A model generated the notes under the pieces. That model was given only the letters and a program-made list of their open reading frames with translations, was not told the origin of the DNA and ran no database searches. Positions 19,251-26,949 of a stretch of DNA of 64,000 bases are shown here, in pieces. Position 1 is the first letter of the stretch; each line of letters opens with the position of its first letter. The position numbers were made by a program, and so were the translations under genes. The stretch is from an uncultured Opitutia bacterium (GTDB lineage Bacteria > Verrucomicrobiota > Verrucomicrobiia > Opitutales > Opitutaceae): NCBI GenBank assembly GCA_903855985.1, contig CAIOAO010000074.1, positions 124,001 through 188,000 on the forward strand, in the 5' to 3' direction.

Positions 19251-20228
19251 ATGCACTACCGCGCCCTCGGCACCAGCGATGTGAAGGTTTCGGAAGTCAG
19301 CCTCGGCTGCTGGACGATGGGCGGGCTCAACTGGGTCAACGGCCAGGCCAACGGCTGGGCCCAGGTGAACGAGGATGAGATCACCGCGGCGATCAAACGG
19401 GCGGTGGACGCCGGGGTGAACCACTTCGACAACGCCGATGTTTACGGCAACGGGAAGGCCGAGCTCATGCTGGCGCGCGTATTGAAGCGGCTCGGGCTCA
19501 AGTCCACGGACTTCGTCATCGCGACCAAGGTCGGGCACTTTCCCGGCACAGCCGCCCACGCCTACGACCCGCTGCACATCCGCCACCAATGTGAGCAGTC
19601 GCTGCAGAACCTCGGCCGCGACTACCTGGACCTCTACTACCTGCACCACGGGGACTTCGGGCCGAAGGGTGAGTGGCTGCAGGGTGCGGCGGACACGCTC
19701 AATGCCCTCGTGCGCGAGGGAAAGATCCGGCTCAAGGGCCAGAGCGCCTACAGCGAGGAGCATTTTGCCCGCGCGGTGCCGGTGGTGAAACCGATGGTGC
19801 TGCAATCGTGGGCGAATGCCCTCGCCCGCGATTTTATCCGGCCGGGCGGCGTGGTGCCGAAACTCCTCGCCGAGCACAAGATGTCCTATGTCGCGTTCAG
19901 CCCGCTCGCGCAGGGCCTGCTGCTCGACAAGTTCGACCCGGCCAAACCCCCGGTCTTTGAGGAGGGCGACCACCGCCGGAACAGCGGACGTTTCACAACG
20001 GAAAAGCTCCTCGCGCTGAAACCCAAGCTGGCACAGCTCAAGACGCGCTTTGGCGCGACAACGGAGGATCTTTCCGCCGTGGCGCAGCGTTATCTCCTCA
20101 ACCAGCCCAATCTGGCCTGTGTGATTCCCGGCTTCCGCAACGAGCGCCAGGTGGTTTGCAACCTGGCGGCCGTGAACCGCGAGCTGAGCGCGACGGACAT
20201 GACTTTTATCGAGCAAACCCTCGGCTGA
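19251..20228 (+). CDS. aldo/keto reductase
   Basis: An NAD(P)H-dependent oxidoreductase of the TIM-barrel AKR family, 325 residues from MHYRALGTSDVKVSEVSLGCW. The catalytic tetrad is visible: Asp and Tyr in FDNADVYGNGKAE, Lys in IATKVGHF, and His in LYYLHHGD. The C-terminal coenzyme-binding part has IPGFRNERQVVCNLAAV. It is closest to the potassium-channel-beta/YajO-like AKRs by eye. Start is the ATG at 19251; a long in-frame upstream extension runs antisense to rlmN and is discounted. It probably forms an operon with the next gene, seven bases away. Confidence 0.9.
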   Translation: MHYRALGTSDVKVSEVSLGCWTMGGLNWVNGQANGWAQVNEDEITAAIKRAVDAGVNHFDNADVYGNGKAELMLARVLKRLGLKSTDFVIATKVGHFPGTAAHAYDPLHIRHQCEQSLQNLGRDYLDLYYLHHGDFGPKGEWLQGAADTLNALVREGKIRLKGQSAYSEEHFARAVPVVKPMVLQSWANALARDFIRPGGVVPKLLAEHKMSYVAFSPLAQGLLLDKFDPAKPPVFEEGDHRRNSGRFTTEKLLALKPKLAQLKTRFGATTEDLSAVAQRYLLNQPNLACVIPGFRNERQVVCNLAAVNRELSATDMTFIEQTLG

Positions 20229-20235
20229 TCATCCC

Positions 20236-21210
20236 ATGAATACCGACCGTCCCCGCCGCCCGCTCAATCCCCTGGAGGATCCTGCCCGGGCTTTCCAGCA
20301 GACCCCACGGATCGTCATAGCCGGCGGCGCGGGCTTCCTGGGCCGGGCGCTGGCGCAAAACCTGGTTCAGCAGGGCCGCGAGGTGGTCATTCTTTCCCGC
20401 CGTCCGGCCCCGGCCCGCGGGCCGATCCGAACCGTGGTCTGGGATGGCAAGACGGTTGGCGAATGGGCCCGGGAACTCGACGGCGCCGAGGCGGTGGTGA
20501 ATCTCACGGGACGCAGCGTGGCCTGCATTTACACGCCGGAAAACAAGCGCGAGATCATCTCGTCGCGCGTCGATTCCGTCCGCGCCATCGCCGCCGCCTG
20601 CCAGCGCTGTGCGGTGCCCCCGCCAGTGATCGTGCAGGCGGCCTCCCTGGCCATTTATGGCGATCCCGGCGACCGCATCTGTGACGAACAGTCGCCGCAT
20701 GGCACCGGCTTTTCGGTGGACGTATGCGAGGCGTGGGAAGGGGCGTTTTTCGCCGAACCTGGCGGTCCGCGGCGGGTGGCGCTGCGCATTGGCTTTGTCC
20801 TTGGGCGTGACGGCGGGGCGCTCGAGCAGCTGGCTAAACTGGTGCGCTGGTATGTCGGCGGCGCGGCCGGCAACGGCCGGCAATACATCAGCTGGGTCCA
20901 CATTGATGATTTTTGCACCATGGTCTGCTGGTCGATTGCCAATCCCGCGGCGCAGGGGGCCTACAATGCCACCGGGCCGAATCCCGCGACCAACGCCGAG
21001 TTCATGCGCCTGCTGCGCAAAACCCTGCAACGACCCTGGAGTCCGCCGACGCCGGCGTGGGCGGTGAAGCTGGGCGCGCGCTTCATCATGGGCGCCGACG
21101 CGAGCCTCGCCCTCACCGGCCGGCGCTGCGTACCCAAGAAATTCACAGACGAGGGTTTTCAGGCCCGGCACACGGACCTCGCGGTCGCGTTCTGGGAACT
21201 GCTGCGGTGA
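20236..21210 (+). CDS. TIGR01777-family NAD-dependent epimerase/SDR protein
   Basis: A 324-residue extended short-chain dehydrogenase-like protein. It has the Rossmann loop IAGGAGFLGRALAQNL at about residues 27-42, VVNLTGRSV, TPENKREIISSRVDSVRAI and QAASLAIYGD, the standard order of the TIGR01777 (YfcH/SulA) group, and a C-terminal DUF1731-like segment. The usual YxxxK pair is not obvious (the Tyr is in AIYGD), as in many of this family. Activity is unknown. It follows the aldo/keto reductase closely and ends near a hairpin. Confidence 0.82.
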   Translation: MNTDRPRRPLNPLEDPARAFQQTPRIVIAGGAGFLGRALAQNLVQQGREVVILSRRPAPARGPIRTVVWDGKTVGEWARELDGAEAVVNLTGRSVACIYTPENKREIISSRVDSVRAIAAACQRCAVPPPVIVQAASLAIYGDPGDRICDEQSPHGTGFSVDVCEAWEGAFFAEPGGPRRVALRIGFVLGRDGGALEQLAKLVRWYVGGAAGNGRQYISWVHIDDFCTMVCWSIANPAAQGAYNATGPNPATNAEFMRLLRKTLQRPWSPPTPAWAVKLGARFIMGADASLALTGRRCVPKKFTDEGFQARHTDLAVAFWELLR

Positions 21211-21281
21211 AAGGCGGACGTCAGTGTCCCCACCGACGCTGATCGCCGATGGGACATCGGTGACCACCCATGGGCTGCCAT

Positions 21282-21312
21282 GGCAGGGCGGGACCACTGG
21301 GCCTGCCCTACC
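21282..21312. repeat. imperfect hairpin between convergent genes
   Basis: GGCAGGGCGGGACCA (21282-21296) pairs with TGGGCCTGCCCTACC (21298-21312) across a one-base loop, with three mismatches. It lies between the convergent epimerase-like and GH88 genes and may serve as a bidirectional transcription end, but there is no T-run on either side. It looks like a dispersed GC-rich repeat. Confidence 0.5.
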
Positions 21313-21321
21313 CCGGCCTCG

Positions 21322-22692
21322 TCAGAAGAACGTATAGTATTGTCCCTCGGCCATCCGGGAGATGAGCAGCGCGAGTTCCATCGCGTGGTAGTCACCCCAC
21401 ATGGACGATTCGCCGCACGGGACCTTCTGGCCCTTCGGAATGTAATCCCAGCCGTTCGGGCGGTGGTAGACGCTGTGCAGCAGCAGGCCCTGGTGCTTCG
21501 GATTGGTTGAGAGGTACGGCTCGGCGAAGAGCGTGTTCGCGACGGTCAGGCCGGCCTGCAGGTATTTCTTGCCCGCGGCTTTGTCGCCGTGCGCCGCCAG
21601 CCAGTTGCCGAGGCGGATGAAGCCCTGGGCCGCAATCGCGGCGGCGGAGCTGTCCACCGGCTCATGGTGGTTGAACGGATCGGCGGCGCGGGCCTGGTAG
21701 TTGCCGAGTTCGTGGGTGTTGAGCGCGCCGGTGTCCCAGTACGGGATGCCATCCTTCGCCGCATAACCATCGATGTAGTAATCGCTCGTGGCGCGGGCGG
21801 TCTTGACGAACAGGTCGGTCACCGCGCGGCGGCCGCCGGCGGCGTCGAGGCTGGAGCCGCTCACCGTGTCGAGGAACTCCAGTTGCTCGGCGTAGCCGCA
21901 GATGATCCAGGCGGCGCCGCGCGTCCACGTCGTGAATGGCGAGAAGCCCTGCTGGCTCGACGGGCAGCGGTAGTTGCCGTCGTTGCGGTTGAAGATGGAC
22001 TCATGCGCCACGCGGCCGCGCACGTCGTAGCTGTCGCGGCCCTCGCCGAAGTAGACATTGAAGCGGGCGGTGGTCTTGGCGTGGTCGAGCGCGCGGTGGA
22101 GCAGGTTGGTGGGCTTGTCGCCTTCACCCATCAGCACGTGTCCGAGCTGGTGCGCGACGACGAGCGAGCGCATGGAGCGGATGGTGTCGGCAAAGAGCGA
22201 GTGCGGGCCGTTGAAGGAGTAGACATAGCCCGGGCCGTAGGCGGTGGTCGAAAAACGCGCGGCCTGCACGGCGCCGGACACCTTGAGCGCGAGCTCGGTG
22301 TAGTTGAGCTCGTCCTGGTTGAAGGGAATCTTCCCCTCGAGCATCAGGCGGCGCTGGTTGCCGTAGGTGGAGACGTTGTTGAAGCCGTGGTCGTGCACGC
22401 CGATGTGCGAGACGTGCGACGCCATGTATTTGACCGTCTTGGCCTTCGCCAGGGCCAGCGACTTCTCGTCGCCGGTGGCGTCAAAGTGCAGGAACGCCAG
22501 GCCGAACTGGAAGCCCTGGGTCCACTCCGTCCAGCCGCGCGAGGTGTACTGGCCCTTCACGGTGAAGACGGGCGTGCCCTTGGCGGGATCCCAGGCCGCG
22601 TTCAGCGCGGTGATTTTCTGGCCCGCGAGTTCAAACACGCGGGAAACCTTCTTTTGGAGCCGGGCCGGAGTGAGCGTGGCGTCGATTTTCAT
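21322..22692 (-). CDS. glycoside hydrolase family 88 protein (unsaturated glucuronyl hydrolase-like)
   Basis: A 456-residue (alpha/alpha)6-barrel protein that would cleave unsaturated uronic-acid disaccharides left by polysaccharide lyases. It shows FTTWTRGAAWIICGYAE and PVDSSAAAIAAQGFIRLG, both characteristic of GH88, with candidate catalytic Asp residues in IGVHDHGF and FNRNDGNYRC. No signal peptide is apparent from the MKIDATLTPARL start, so it is likely cytoplasmic. In-frame text further upstream is antisense to marC and is not counted. No lyase or transporter gene is adjacent. Confidence 0.85.
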   Translation of the reverse strand: MKIDATLTPARLQKKVSRVFELAGQKITALNAAWDPAKGTPVFTVKGQYTSRGWTEWTQGFQFGLAFLHFDATGDEKSLALAKAKTVKYMASHVSHIGVHDHGFNNVSTYGNQRRLMLEGKIPFNQDELNYTELALKVSGAVQAARFSTTAYGPGYVYSFNGPHSLFADTIRSMRSLVVAHQLGHVLMGEGDKPTNLLHRALDHAKTTARFNVYFGEGRDSYDVRGRVAHESIFNRNDGNYRCPSSQQGFSPFTTWTRGAAWIICGYAEQLEFLDTVSGSSLDAAGGRRAVTDLFVKTARATSDYYIDGYAAKDGIPYWDTGALNTHELGNYQARAADPFNHHEPVDSSAAAIAAQGFIRLGNWLAAHGDKAAGKKYLQAGLTVANTLFAEPYLSTNPKHQGLLLHSVYHRPNGWDYIPKGQKVPCGESSMWGDYHAMELALLISRMAEGQYYTFF

Positions 22693-22747
22693 GGGATGAT
22701 CGCCGCGACGTTGCCGCCTTCGTCGGGGCAAAACAAGGGCGAAGTCC

Positions 22748-22778
22748 CTGCCCGCCGAAGCCTTGGCGACGGCGGCAG
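22748..22778. repeat. short GC-rich hairpin repeat between GH88 and marC
   Basis: CTGCCCGCCG (22748-22757) pairs with CGGCGGCAG (22770-22778) with one bulge, around the loop AAGCCTTGG. It lies in the shared 132-base upstream region of two divergent genes. It resembles a dispersed CCCGCCGAAGC-type repeat that I recall from other genomes; that recollection is not checked. Confidence 0.45.
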
Positions 22779-22824
22779 GCCCTCCCGGGCTTGCGCCAGG
22801 CGCGTCCATCGGGGAGAGTGGGCC

Positions 22825-23409
22825 ATGCCCGCTTGGCTCGAAAACTTCCTCAAGGCCTTCATCCCGCTGTTCGTGGCGATTGATCCGATCGGCCTCGCCG
22901 CGGTATTCCTGGCGATGGGCGCGGGCGTGCCCGTGGACCGGCGCAAGAAGATCGCCAACCAGGCGGCGTGGACGGGCGGACTCGTGGCGCTGATGTTTCT
23001 CATTCTGGGCCAGACGATCTTCACGGCCCTGGGTATCACCGTCAGCGACTTCCAGATCGCGGGCGGGCTCATCCTCTTCATCCTCGCTGCCAAGGATCTC
23101 ATCCAGTCGGCGGCGGTGCCGGACGTGGTGCCGGAGGATTTTGGCGTCGTGCCGCTCGGCATGCCGCTGATCGCCGGACCGGCGTCCATCACCACCCTGC
23201 TGGTCCTGGCGCAGAGCAAGACCATCAGCCTGGGCATCATTTTGGCCGCGCTGGCGGTGAATCTCGTGCTGGTGGTGCTGGCCTTCGCCTACAGCGACTG
23301 GCTGGCCCGGAAGATCGGGGCGACGGGCCTGCGCGCGATTTCCAAGATCATCGCCCTGCTGCTTGCGGCCATCGCCGTGAACATGATCCGGCAGGGGCTG
23401 GTGAAGTAA
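22825..23409 (+). CDS. MarC family integral membrane protein
   Basis: A 194-residue protein with six hydrophobic helices, of the MarC/UPF0056 family whose transport role remains unsettled (MarC itself is not a proven multidrug efflux protein). Family-like segments are FIPLFVAIDPIGLAAVFLAMG near residue 13, FQIAGGLILFILAAKDL near 77, PLGMPLIAGPASITTLLVLA near 112 and LRAISKIIALLLAAIAVNMI at the end. Start ATG 22825 begins MPAWLENFLKA. It is divergent from the GH88 gene and converges on the M20 peptidase gene. Confidence 0.87.
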   Translation: MPAWLENFLKAFIPLFVAIDPIGLAAVFLAMGAGVPVDRRKKIANQAAWTGGLVALMFLILGQTIFTALGITVSDFQIAGGLILFILAAKDLIQSAAVPDVVPEDFGVVPLGMPLIAGPASITTLLVLAQSKTISLGIILAALAVNLVLVVLAFAYSDWLARKIGATGLRAISKIIALLLAAIAVNMIRQGLVK

Positions 23410-23424
23410 GGCTCGCCCCACCCC

Positions 23425-24666
23425 TCACCCGCTGAAATTGGTCAGCAGGTCGGCGTAGATCTTCGCGGTCGCGACGAGGTCCTTGATCTTCGCCGCCTCA
23501 TCAATCGCATGCTCGTTCCGGCCACCCGGACCGTAGCCGAGCGTCGGGATCTTCAGGTGATGCGAGAAGAAGTGCATGTCGTTGAAGCCGGTCGAGACGT
23601 TGAAGGTCGTCGGCTGGCGGCGGACACTGCTCACGCTCTTCGCCATGGCGGCAAAGAACGGATGCTTCGGCGCGTGGTAGCACGGGTGGTTGTCGGAGAC
23701 CTTGGCCACGGTGATGCGGCAGTCCGGGATCCGCCGCGCGGCGGCGGCGAGGAAGGCGCGGGTCTCGCGCTCGGCGGAGGCGACGGACTCGACCGCGATG
23801 ACGCGGCGATCAATGGAGAACTTCGCCAGGGCCGGAACGGTGTTGATCTTGCCGCCCTCGCCCGCGCTGAACACGCCGCCGACGTTGATGGTGGGGCACA
23901 TGACCTTGCCCTCGGGCGTGGTGAAGGTGCGTTTCGCGAGCTGGCGCTGGTAGTCGCCGAGCAGGAGGACGAGCGCGGACATTTTTTCCAGGGCGTTGAT
24001 GCCGAGCCGCGGCATCGAGCCATGGGCGGCGCGGCCGTGGACGGTGACCTCGAGCCAGACGACGCCGTTGTGGCCGCAACAGACATGGCCGGCTTCGCCA
24101 CCCTCCATGACGATGGCGTAGTCGGGGCGAATGGGAGCGTTTTGGACGAGCCAGCCGGTGCCGAGGGCGGAGTCGGTCTCCTCATCGGCGGTGAAGGACA
24201 CCTCGACATTCATTTTCGGCGCGACACCGGTCGCGCGCAGGGCCCGCAAGGCCATCAAGAGGCTCGCGTGGGAGCCCTTCATGTCGGCGGTGCCGCGGCC
24301 GTAGATCCAGCCGCCCTCCACGCGCCCGCTGAACGGACTGCCGTGCTTCCACTGGCCGGAAACCGGCACGACATCGTAGTGGGCGTTGAAATGGACGGTT
24401 TTTTTCGCCCCGCGCACGGCGAGCTGGCCCAGGACGTTGTAGCGGGGGTAACCGCGCTGTTCCGGCGGCAGATAGCGGCGGAGTTCGGCCTTCGATAGCG
24501 TGTAGCGGCGGGCAATCAGGCCGAGGGCGCGCAACTCGCGGGTCAGCAGAGCGGTGATGTCGTCATACTGGACGCCGGGAGGGTTGACGGTCGGGAGAGT
24601 GACGAGCCGGCGCAGCAGGCCGGTGAGGTCGTCGGCATGGCGGTCGAGATAGGCGGCGGGAGACAT
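23425..24666 (-). CDS. M20 family metallopeptidase (ArgE/DapE-like)
   Basis: A 413-residue di-zinc amidohydrolase or peptidase. Metal and catalytic motifs are in order: NAHYDVVP (His and catalytic Asp), GRGTADMKG (bridging Asp), TADEETDS (catalytic Glu-Glu pair), VMEGGE (ligand position) and NEHAIDE (final His). A dimerisation domain lies in the middle, starting around WLEVTVHGRAAHGSMP. No arg or dap genes are nearby, so the substrate is not assigned; a deacylase or dipeptidase is possible. Start is the ATG at 24666. Confidence 0.88.
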   Translation of the reverse strand: MSPAAYLDRHADDLTGLLRRLVTLPTVNPPGVQYDDITALLTRELRALGLIARRYTLSKAELRRYLPPEQRGYPRYNVLGQLAVRGAKKTVHFNAHYDVVPVSGQWKHGSPFSGRVEGGWIYGRGTADMKGSHASLLMALRALRATGVAPKMNVEVSFTADEETDSALGTGWLVQNAPIRPDYAIVMEGGEAGHVCCGHNGVVWLEVTVHGRAAHGSMPRLGINALEKMSALVLLLGDYQRQLAKRTFTTPEGKVMCPTINVGGVFSAGEGGKINTVPALAKFSIDRRVIAVESVASAERETRAFLAAAARRIPDCRITVAKVSDNHPCYHAPKHPFFAAMAKSVSSVRRQPTTFNVSTGFNDMHFFSHHLKIPTLGYGPGGRNEHAIDEAAKIKDLVATAKIYADLLTNFSG

Positions 24667-24717
24667 GATGATATGCCCAGCTTACACATGGACCCTCCCC
24701 GGCCGAAGCCTAAAGGC

Positions 24718-25479
24718 TTACCGGTGGTAATTTACCCACAAAAGTCTCAGAAGCATAAGTCCAACAACGACTAGAAAAATAGGTCGGACAAAACCAGCCC
24801 CCTTCTTCAGGACCAGTCCGGCACCTAGGCGGGCTCCAATGACCTGACCCAGGCCCATGGTGATACCTGCGCCGTAATGTATGAGGCCGGCATAGGCAAA
24901 GATCGCGACCGAAACGATGTTACTGACCAGGTTCATCACCTTGGTGTTGCCCGTGGCCTTGGCGAAATTCTGGCCCTGCACGACAATCAGGATGATGGTC
25001 CAGAACAGGCCGGCCCCGGGACCGAAAAATCCATCGTAGAACCCCAGCGTCAGGCCAAAAACGACATAGAAAGAGGTGTTTCCCATCCGCGGTGGATGAT
25101 CCTGCTCCCCGACCTTGGGCCGGAACACGGTGTACACGAAGATCAGGGCGAGCAACCACGGGATGAGCCGGGCCAGGACCTGGGAGTCGATCCGTTGCAC
25201 CGTTAGCACCCCGATGAGGGCGCCGACAAACGTGGCGATGAGGCCGACCCGGCAGGCGCGAAAATCAATCAATCCCTGGCGGACATAGTGCCGCGACGCG
25301 GAGAACGTGCCGCACATGGACTGGAATTTGTTCGTGCCCAGGGCCGCGGGCACCGGCAGCCCGAGGGTCAGCAGCATCGGCAGCGCAATCAGCCCGCCGC
25401 CACCCGCAATAGAATCCACCAGTCCGGCGGCGAGGCCGGTGGCGAAGAGCAGCGGATAGATCCAGAGCGCAAATTCCAC
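24718..25479 (-). CDS. TauE/SafE family sulfite/sulfoacetate-type membrane transporter
   Basis: A 253-residue protein with seven to eight helices. Diagnostic segments are AAGLVDSIAGGGGLIALPMLL near the N-terminus, LGTNKFQSMCGTFSASRHYVRQG, and GFYDGFFGPGAGLFW near the middle, which match the two inverted repeats of TauE/SafE (DUF81). The GTG at 25479 is the likely start, because the long upstream frame is compositionally unlike a protein. These carriers are proposed to export sulfite, sulfoacetate or other organosulfonates, but the substrate here is unknown. A perfect AAGCC-TAAA-GGCTT hairpin lies just past its stop. Confidence 0.85.
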   Translation of the reverse strand: MEFALWIYPLLFATGLAAGLVDSIAGGGGLIALPMLLTLGLPVPAALGTNKFQSMCGTFSASRHYVRQGLIDFRACRVGLIATFVGALIGVLTVQRIDSQVLARLIPWLLALIFVYTVFRPKVGEQDHPPRMGNTSFYVVFGLTLGFYDGFFGPGAGLFWTIILIVVQGQNFAKATGNTKVMNLVSNIVSVAIFAYAGLIHYGAGITMGLGQVIGARLGAGLVLKKGAGFVRPIFLVVVGLMLLRLLWVNYHR

Positions 25480-25774
25480 CGGGCGAGAATCACGGAAACA
25501 CTCCGGAACGGAAGCGCGGAAAATTCCCGCGCCCCCTGTCCCGCCGGAATGACCAAAGTAACCCATGCAGGGACATTCGCCGCTGTGACGCGGGCCGGCC
25601 GGGGAAAAGAAACTGCCACCGATTGGGTGACGTTGGTTTTTGGGGCGGCGGGGCGGTTGAGTTGGGCGAAGGGTGGAATTAGGGTGGCGGGAAGGCCCCG
25701 CGCGCCAGGGCTCGGCGCCGGGCGGTGGATTTCCAGGCTTTCGCTGGACCGCGGTTCCGTGCTTCGCTGCACAC
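25480..25774. other. 295-base divergent intergenic region, nothing recognised
   Basis: This is the longest gap of the window, between the divergent TauE/SafE and cupin genes. I see no convincing ORF, tRNA, terminator or heptamer hairpin. It must carry both promoters, but no good -35/-10 pair stands out. Confidence 0.5.
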
Positions 25775-26266
25775 ATGAACCCCGAAGCGGAAAAAATCAT
25801 CGCGCAGCTCGGGCTGGCGCCCCTGCCGGGAGAAGGAGGGTTTTTCCGTGAAAGCTGGACCAGCTCGACGCGGCTGGCCAACGGCCGCGCCGCGGGCTCG
25901 GCGATCTGGTTTCTGCTCACGACGGATGATTTTTCCGCGCTCCACCGGATGCCAGCCGAGGAAATATGGCATTTTTATGCCGGTGACCCCGTGGAGCATG
26001 TGACGCTGGAAGCCGCGAACCGCGCGGCGCGGGTGACGGTGCTTGGGCCGGAACTGCTCGCGCAGCAGACTCCGCAACTCACGGTACCGGGCGGAGTCTG
26101 GCAGGGGGCGCGTTTATTGCCCGTGGGCCGGCAGCGGGGCTGGGCGCTGCTGGGCTGCACCGTGACGCCGGCGTGGGACGAACGGGAGTTTGAGCTGGGA
26201 TCACGCGCCGCGCTTCTGGGAAAATATCCCGTCGCAGCCGGGTTGATCGTCGCTTTGACGAGATGA
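25775..26266 (+). CDS. cupin superfamily protein (DUF985 type)
   Basis: A 163-residue beta-barrel protein from MNPEAEKIIAQLGLAPLPGEGGFFRESW. The family hallmarks are the EGGFFRE-W opening, SAIWFLLTTDDFSALHRMPAEEIWHFYAGDP (a cupin-like strand pair with His residues), VPGGVWQGA, and GCTVTPAWDEREFELGSRAALL near the end. The Tyr usual in EGGYFRE is Phe here. Function of DUF985 proteins is unsettled; a sugar-related or metal-binding role is plausible. It precedes pdxH on the same strand. Confidence 0.83.
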   Translation: MNPEAEKIIAQLGLAPLPGEGGFFRESWTSSTRLANGRAAGSAIWFLLTTDDFSALHRMPAEEIWHFYAGDPVEHVTLEAANRAARVTVLGPELLAQQTPQLTVPGGVWQGARLLPVGRQRGWALLGCTVTPAWDEREFELGSRAALLGKYPVAAGLIVALTR

Positions 26267-26310
26267 CTTTTGACAGGGTGGCGGCACGGGACCATCTTAG
26301 GTGAACCACC

Positions 26311-26949
26311 ATGCCACTGGCTGACCTCAGAAAAGACTACTCGCTTGCCGGGCTGACCGAAAAGGACCTCGCGCGGGATCCGTTCCGGCAGTTTGAAAAA
26401 TGGTTTCAGGAGGCGGTGGCGTCGAAGCTCGTTGAGCCTAACGCCATGATTGTCGCCAGTTCGACGCGCGACGGCCGGCCGTCGGCGCGGACGATGCTGC
26501 TCAAGGGCGTGGATGGGCGCGGTTTCGTTTTCTACACCAACTATGAGAGCCGGAAGGGCCGCGAGCTAGATGCCAACCCGAACGTGTCGCTGGTGTTTCC
26601 CTGGTTCCCGTTTGAACGGCAGGTCATCGTCGAGGGCACGGTGACGAAGGTGGCGCGCGAGGAGGCGGAGGCCTATTTTCACAGCCGCCCGCTGGCGAGC
26701 CAGCTGGGGGCGTGGGCCTCCGCGCAGAGCACGATCATCCCCGGCCGCAAGGCCCTCGAGGAGGCGATGAAGGATTTGGAAACGAAATATGCGGGCCAGC
26801 CGGTGCCCCTGCCCCCGCACTGGGGCGGCTACCGGGTGGCGCCTGCCACGGTGGAATTCTGGCAGGGCCGGCGCAGCCGGTTGCATGACCGCCTGCGCTA
26901 TCGCCGCGGAACCGACGGCAGCTGGACGGTGGAGCGGCTCTCGCCGTGA
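26311..26949 (+). CDS. pdxH: pyridoxamine 5'-phosphate oxidase
   Basis: FMN enzyme that oxidises pyridoxamine or pyridoxine 5'-phosphate to pyridoxal 5'-phosphate, the cofactor needed by threonine dehydratase and others. The 212-residue protein has the full-length signature: LRKDYSLAGL near the start, NAMIVASSTRDGRPSARTMLLKG, GFVFYTNYESRKGREL, FPWFPFERQVIVEG, FHSRPLASQLGAWAS and the C-terminal FWQGRRSRLHDRLRYRR that binds the substrate. ATG 26311. Its stop overlaps the start of the histidine kinase as GTGA. Confidence 0.95.
   Translation: MPLADLRKDYSLAGLTEKDLARDPFRQFEKWFQEAVASKLVEPNAMIVASSTRDGRPSARTMLLKGVDGRGFVFYTNYESRKGRELDANPNVSLVFPWFPFERQVIVEGTVTKVAREEAEAYFHSRPLASQLGAWASAQSTIIPGRKALEEAMKDLETKYAGQPVPLPPHWGGYRVAPATVEFWQGRRSRLHDRLRYRRGTDGSWTVERLSP

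Noticed and set aside
21589-22824. Long plus-strand extension upstream of marC, and the matching minus-strand extension upstream of GH88
   Set aside because: Both extensions lie antisense to the real genes. MarC and GH88 homology begins at the chosen starts.
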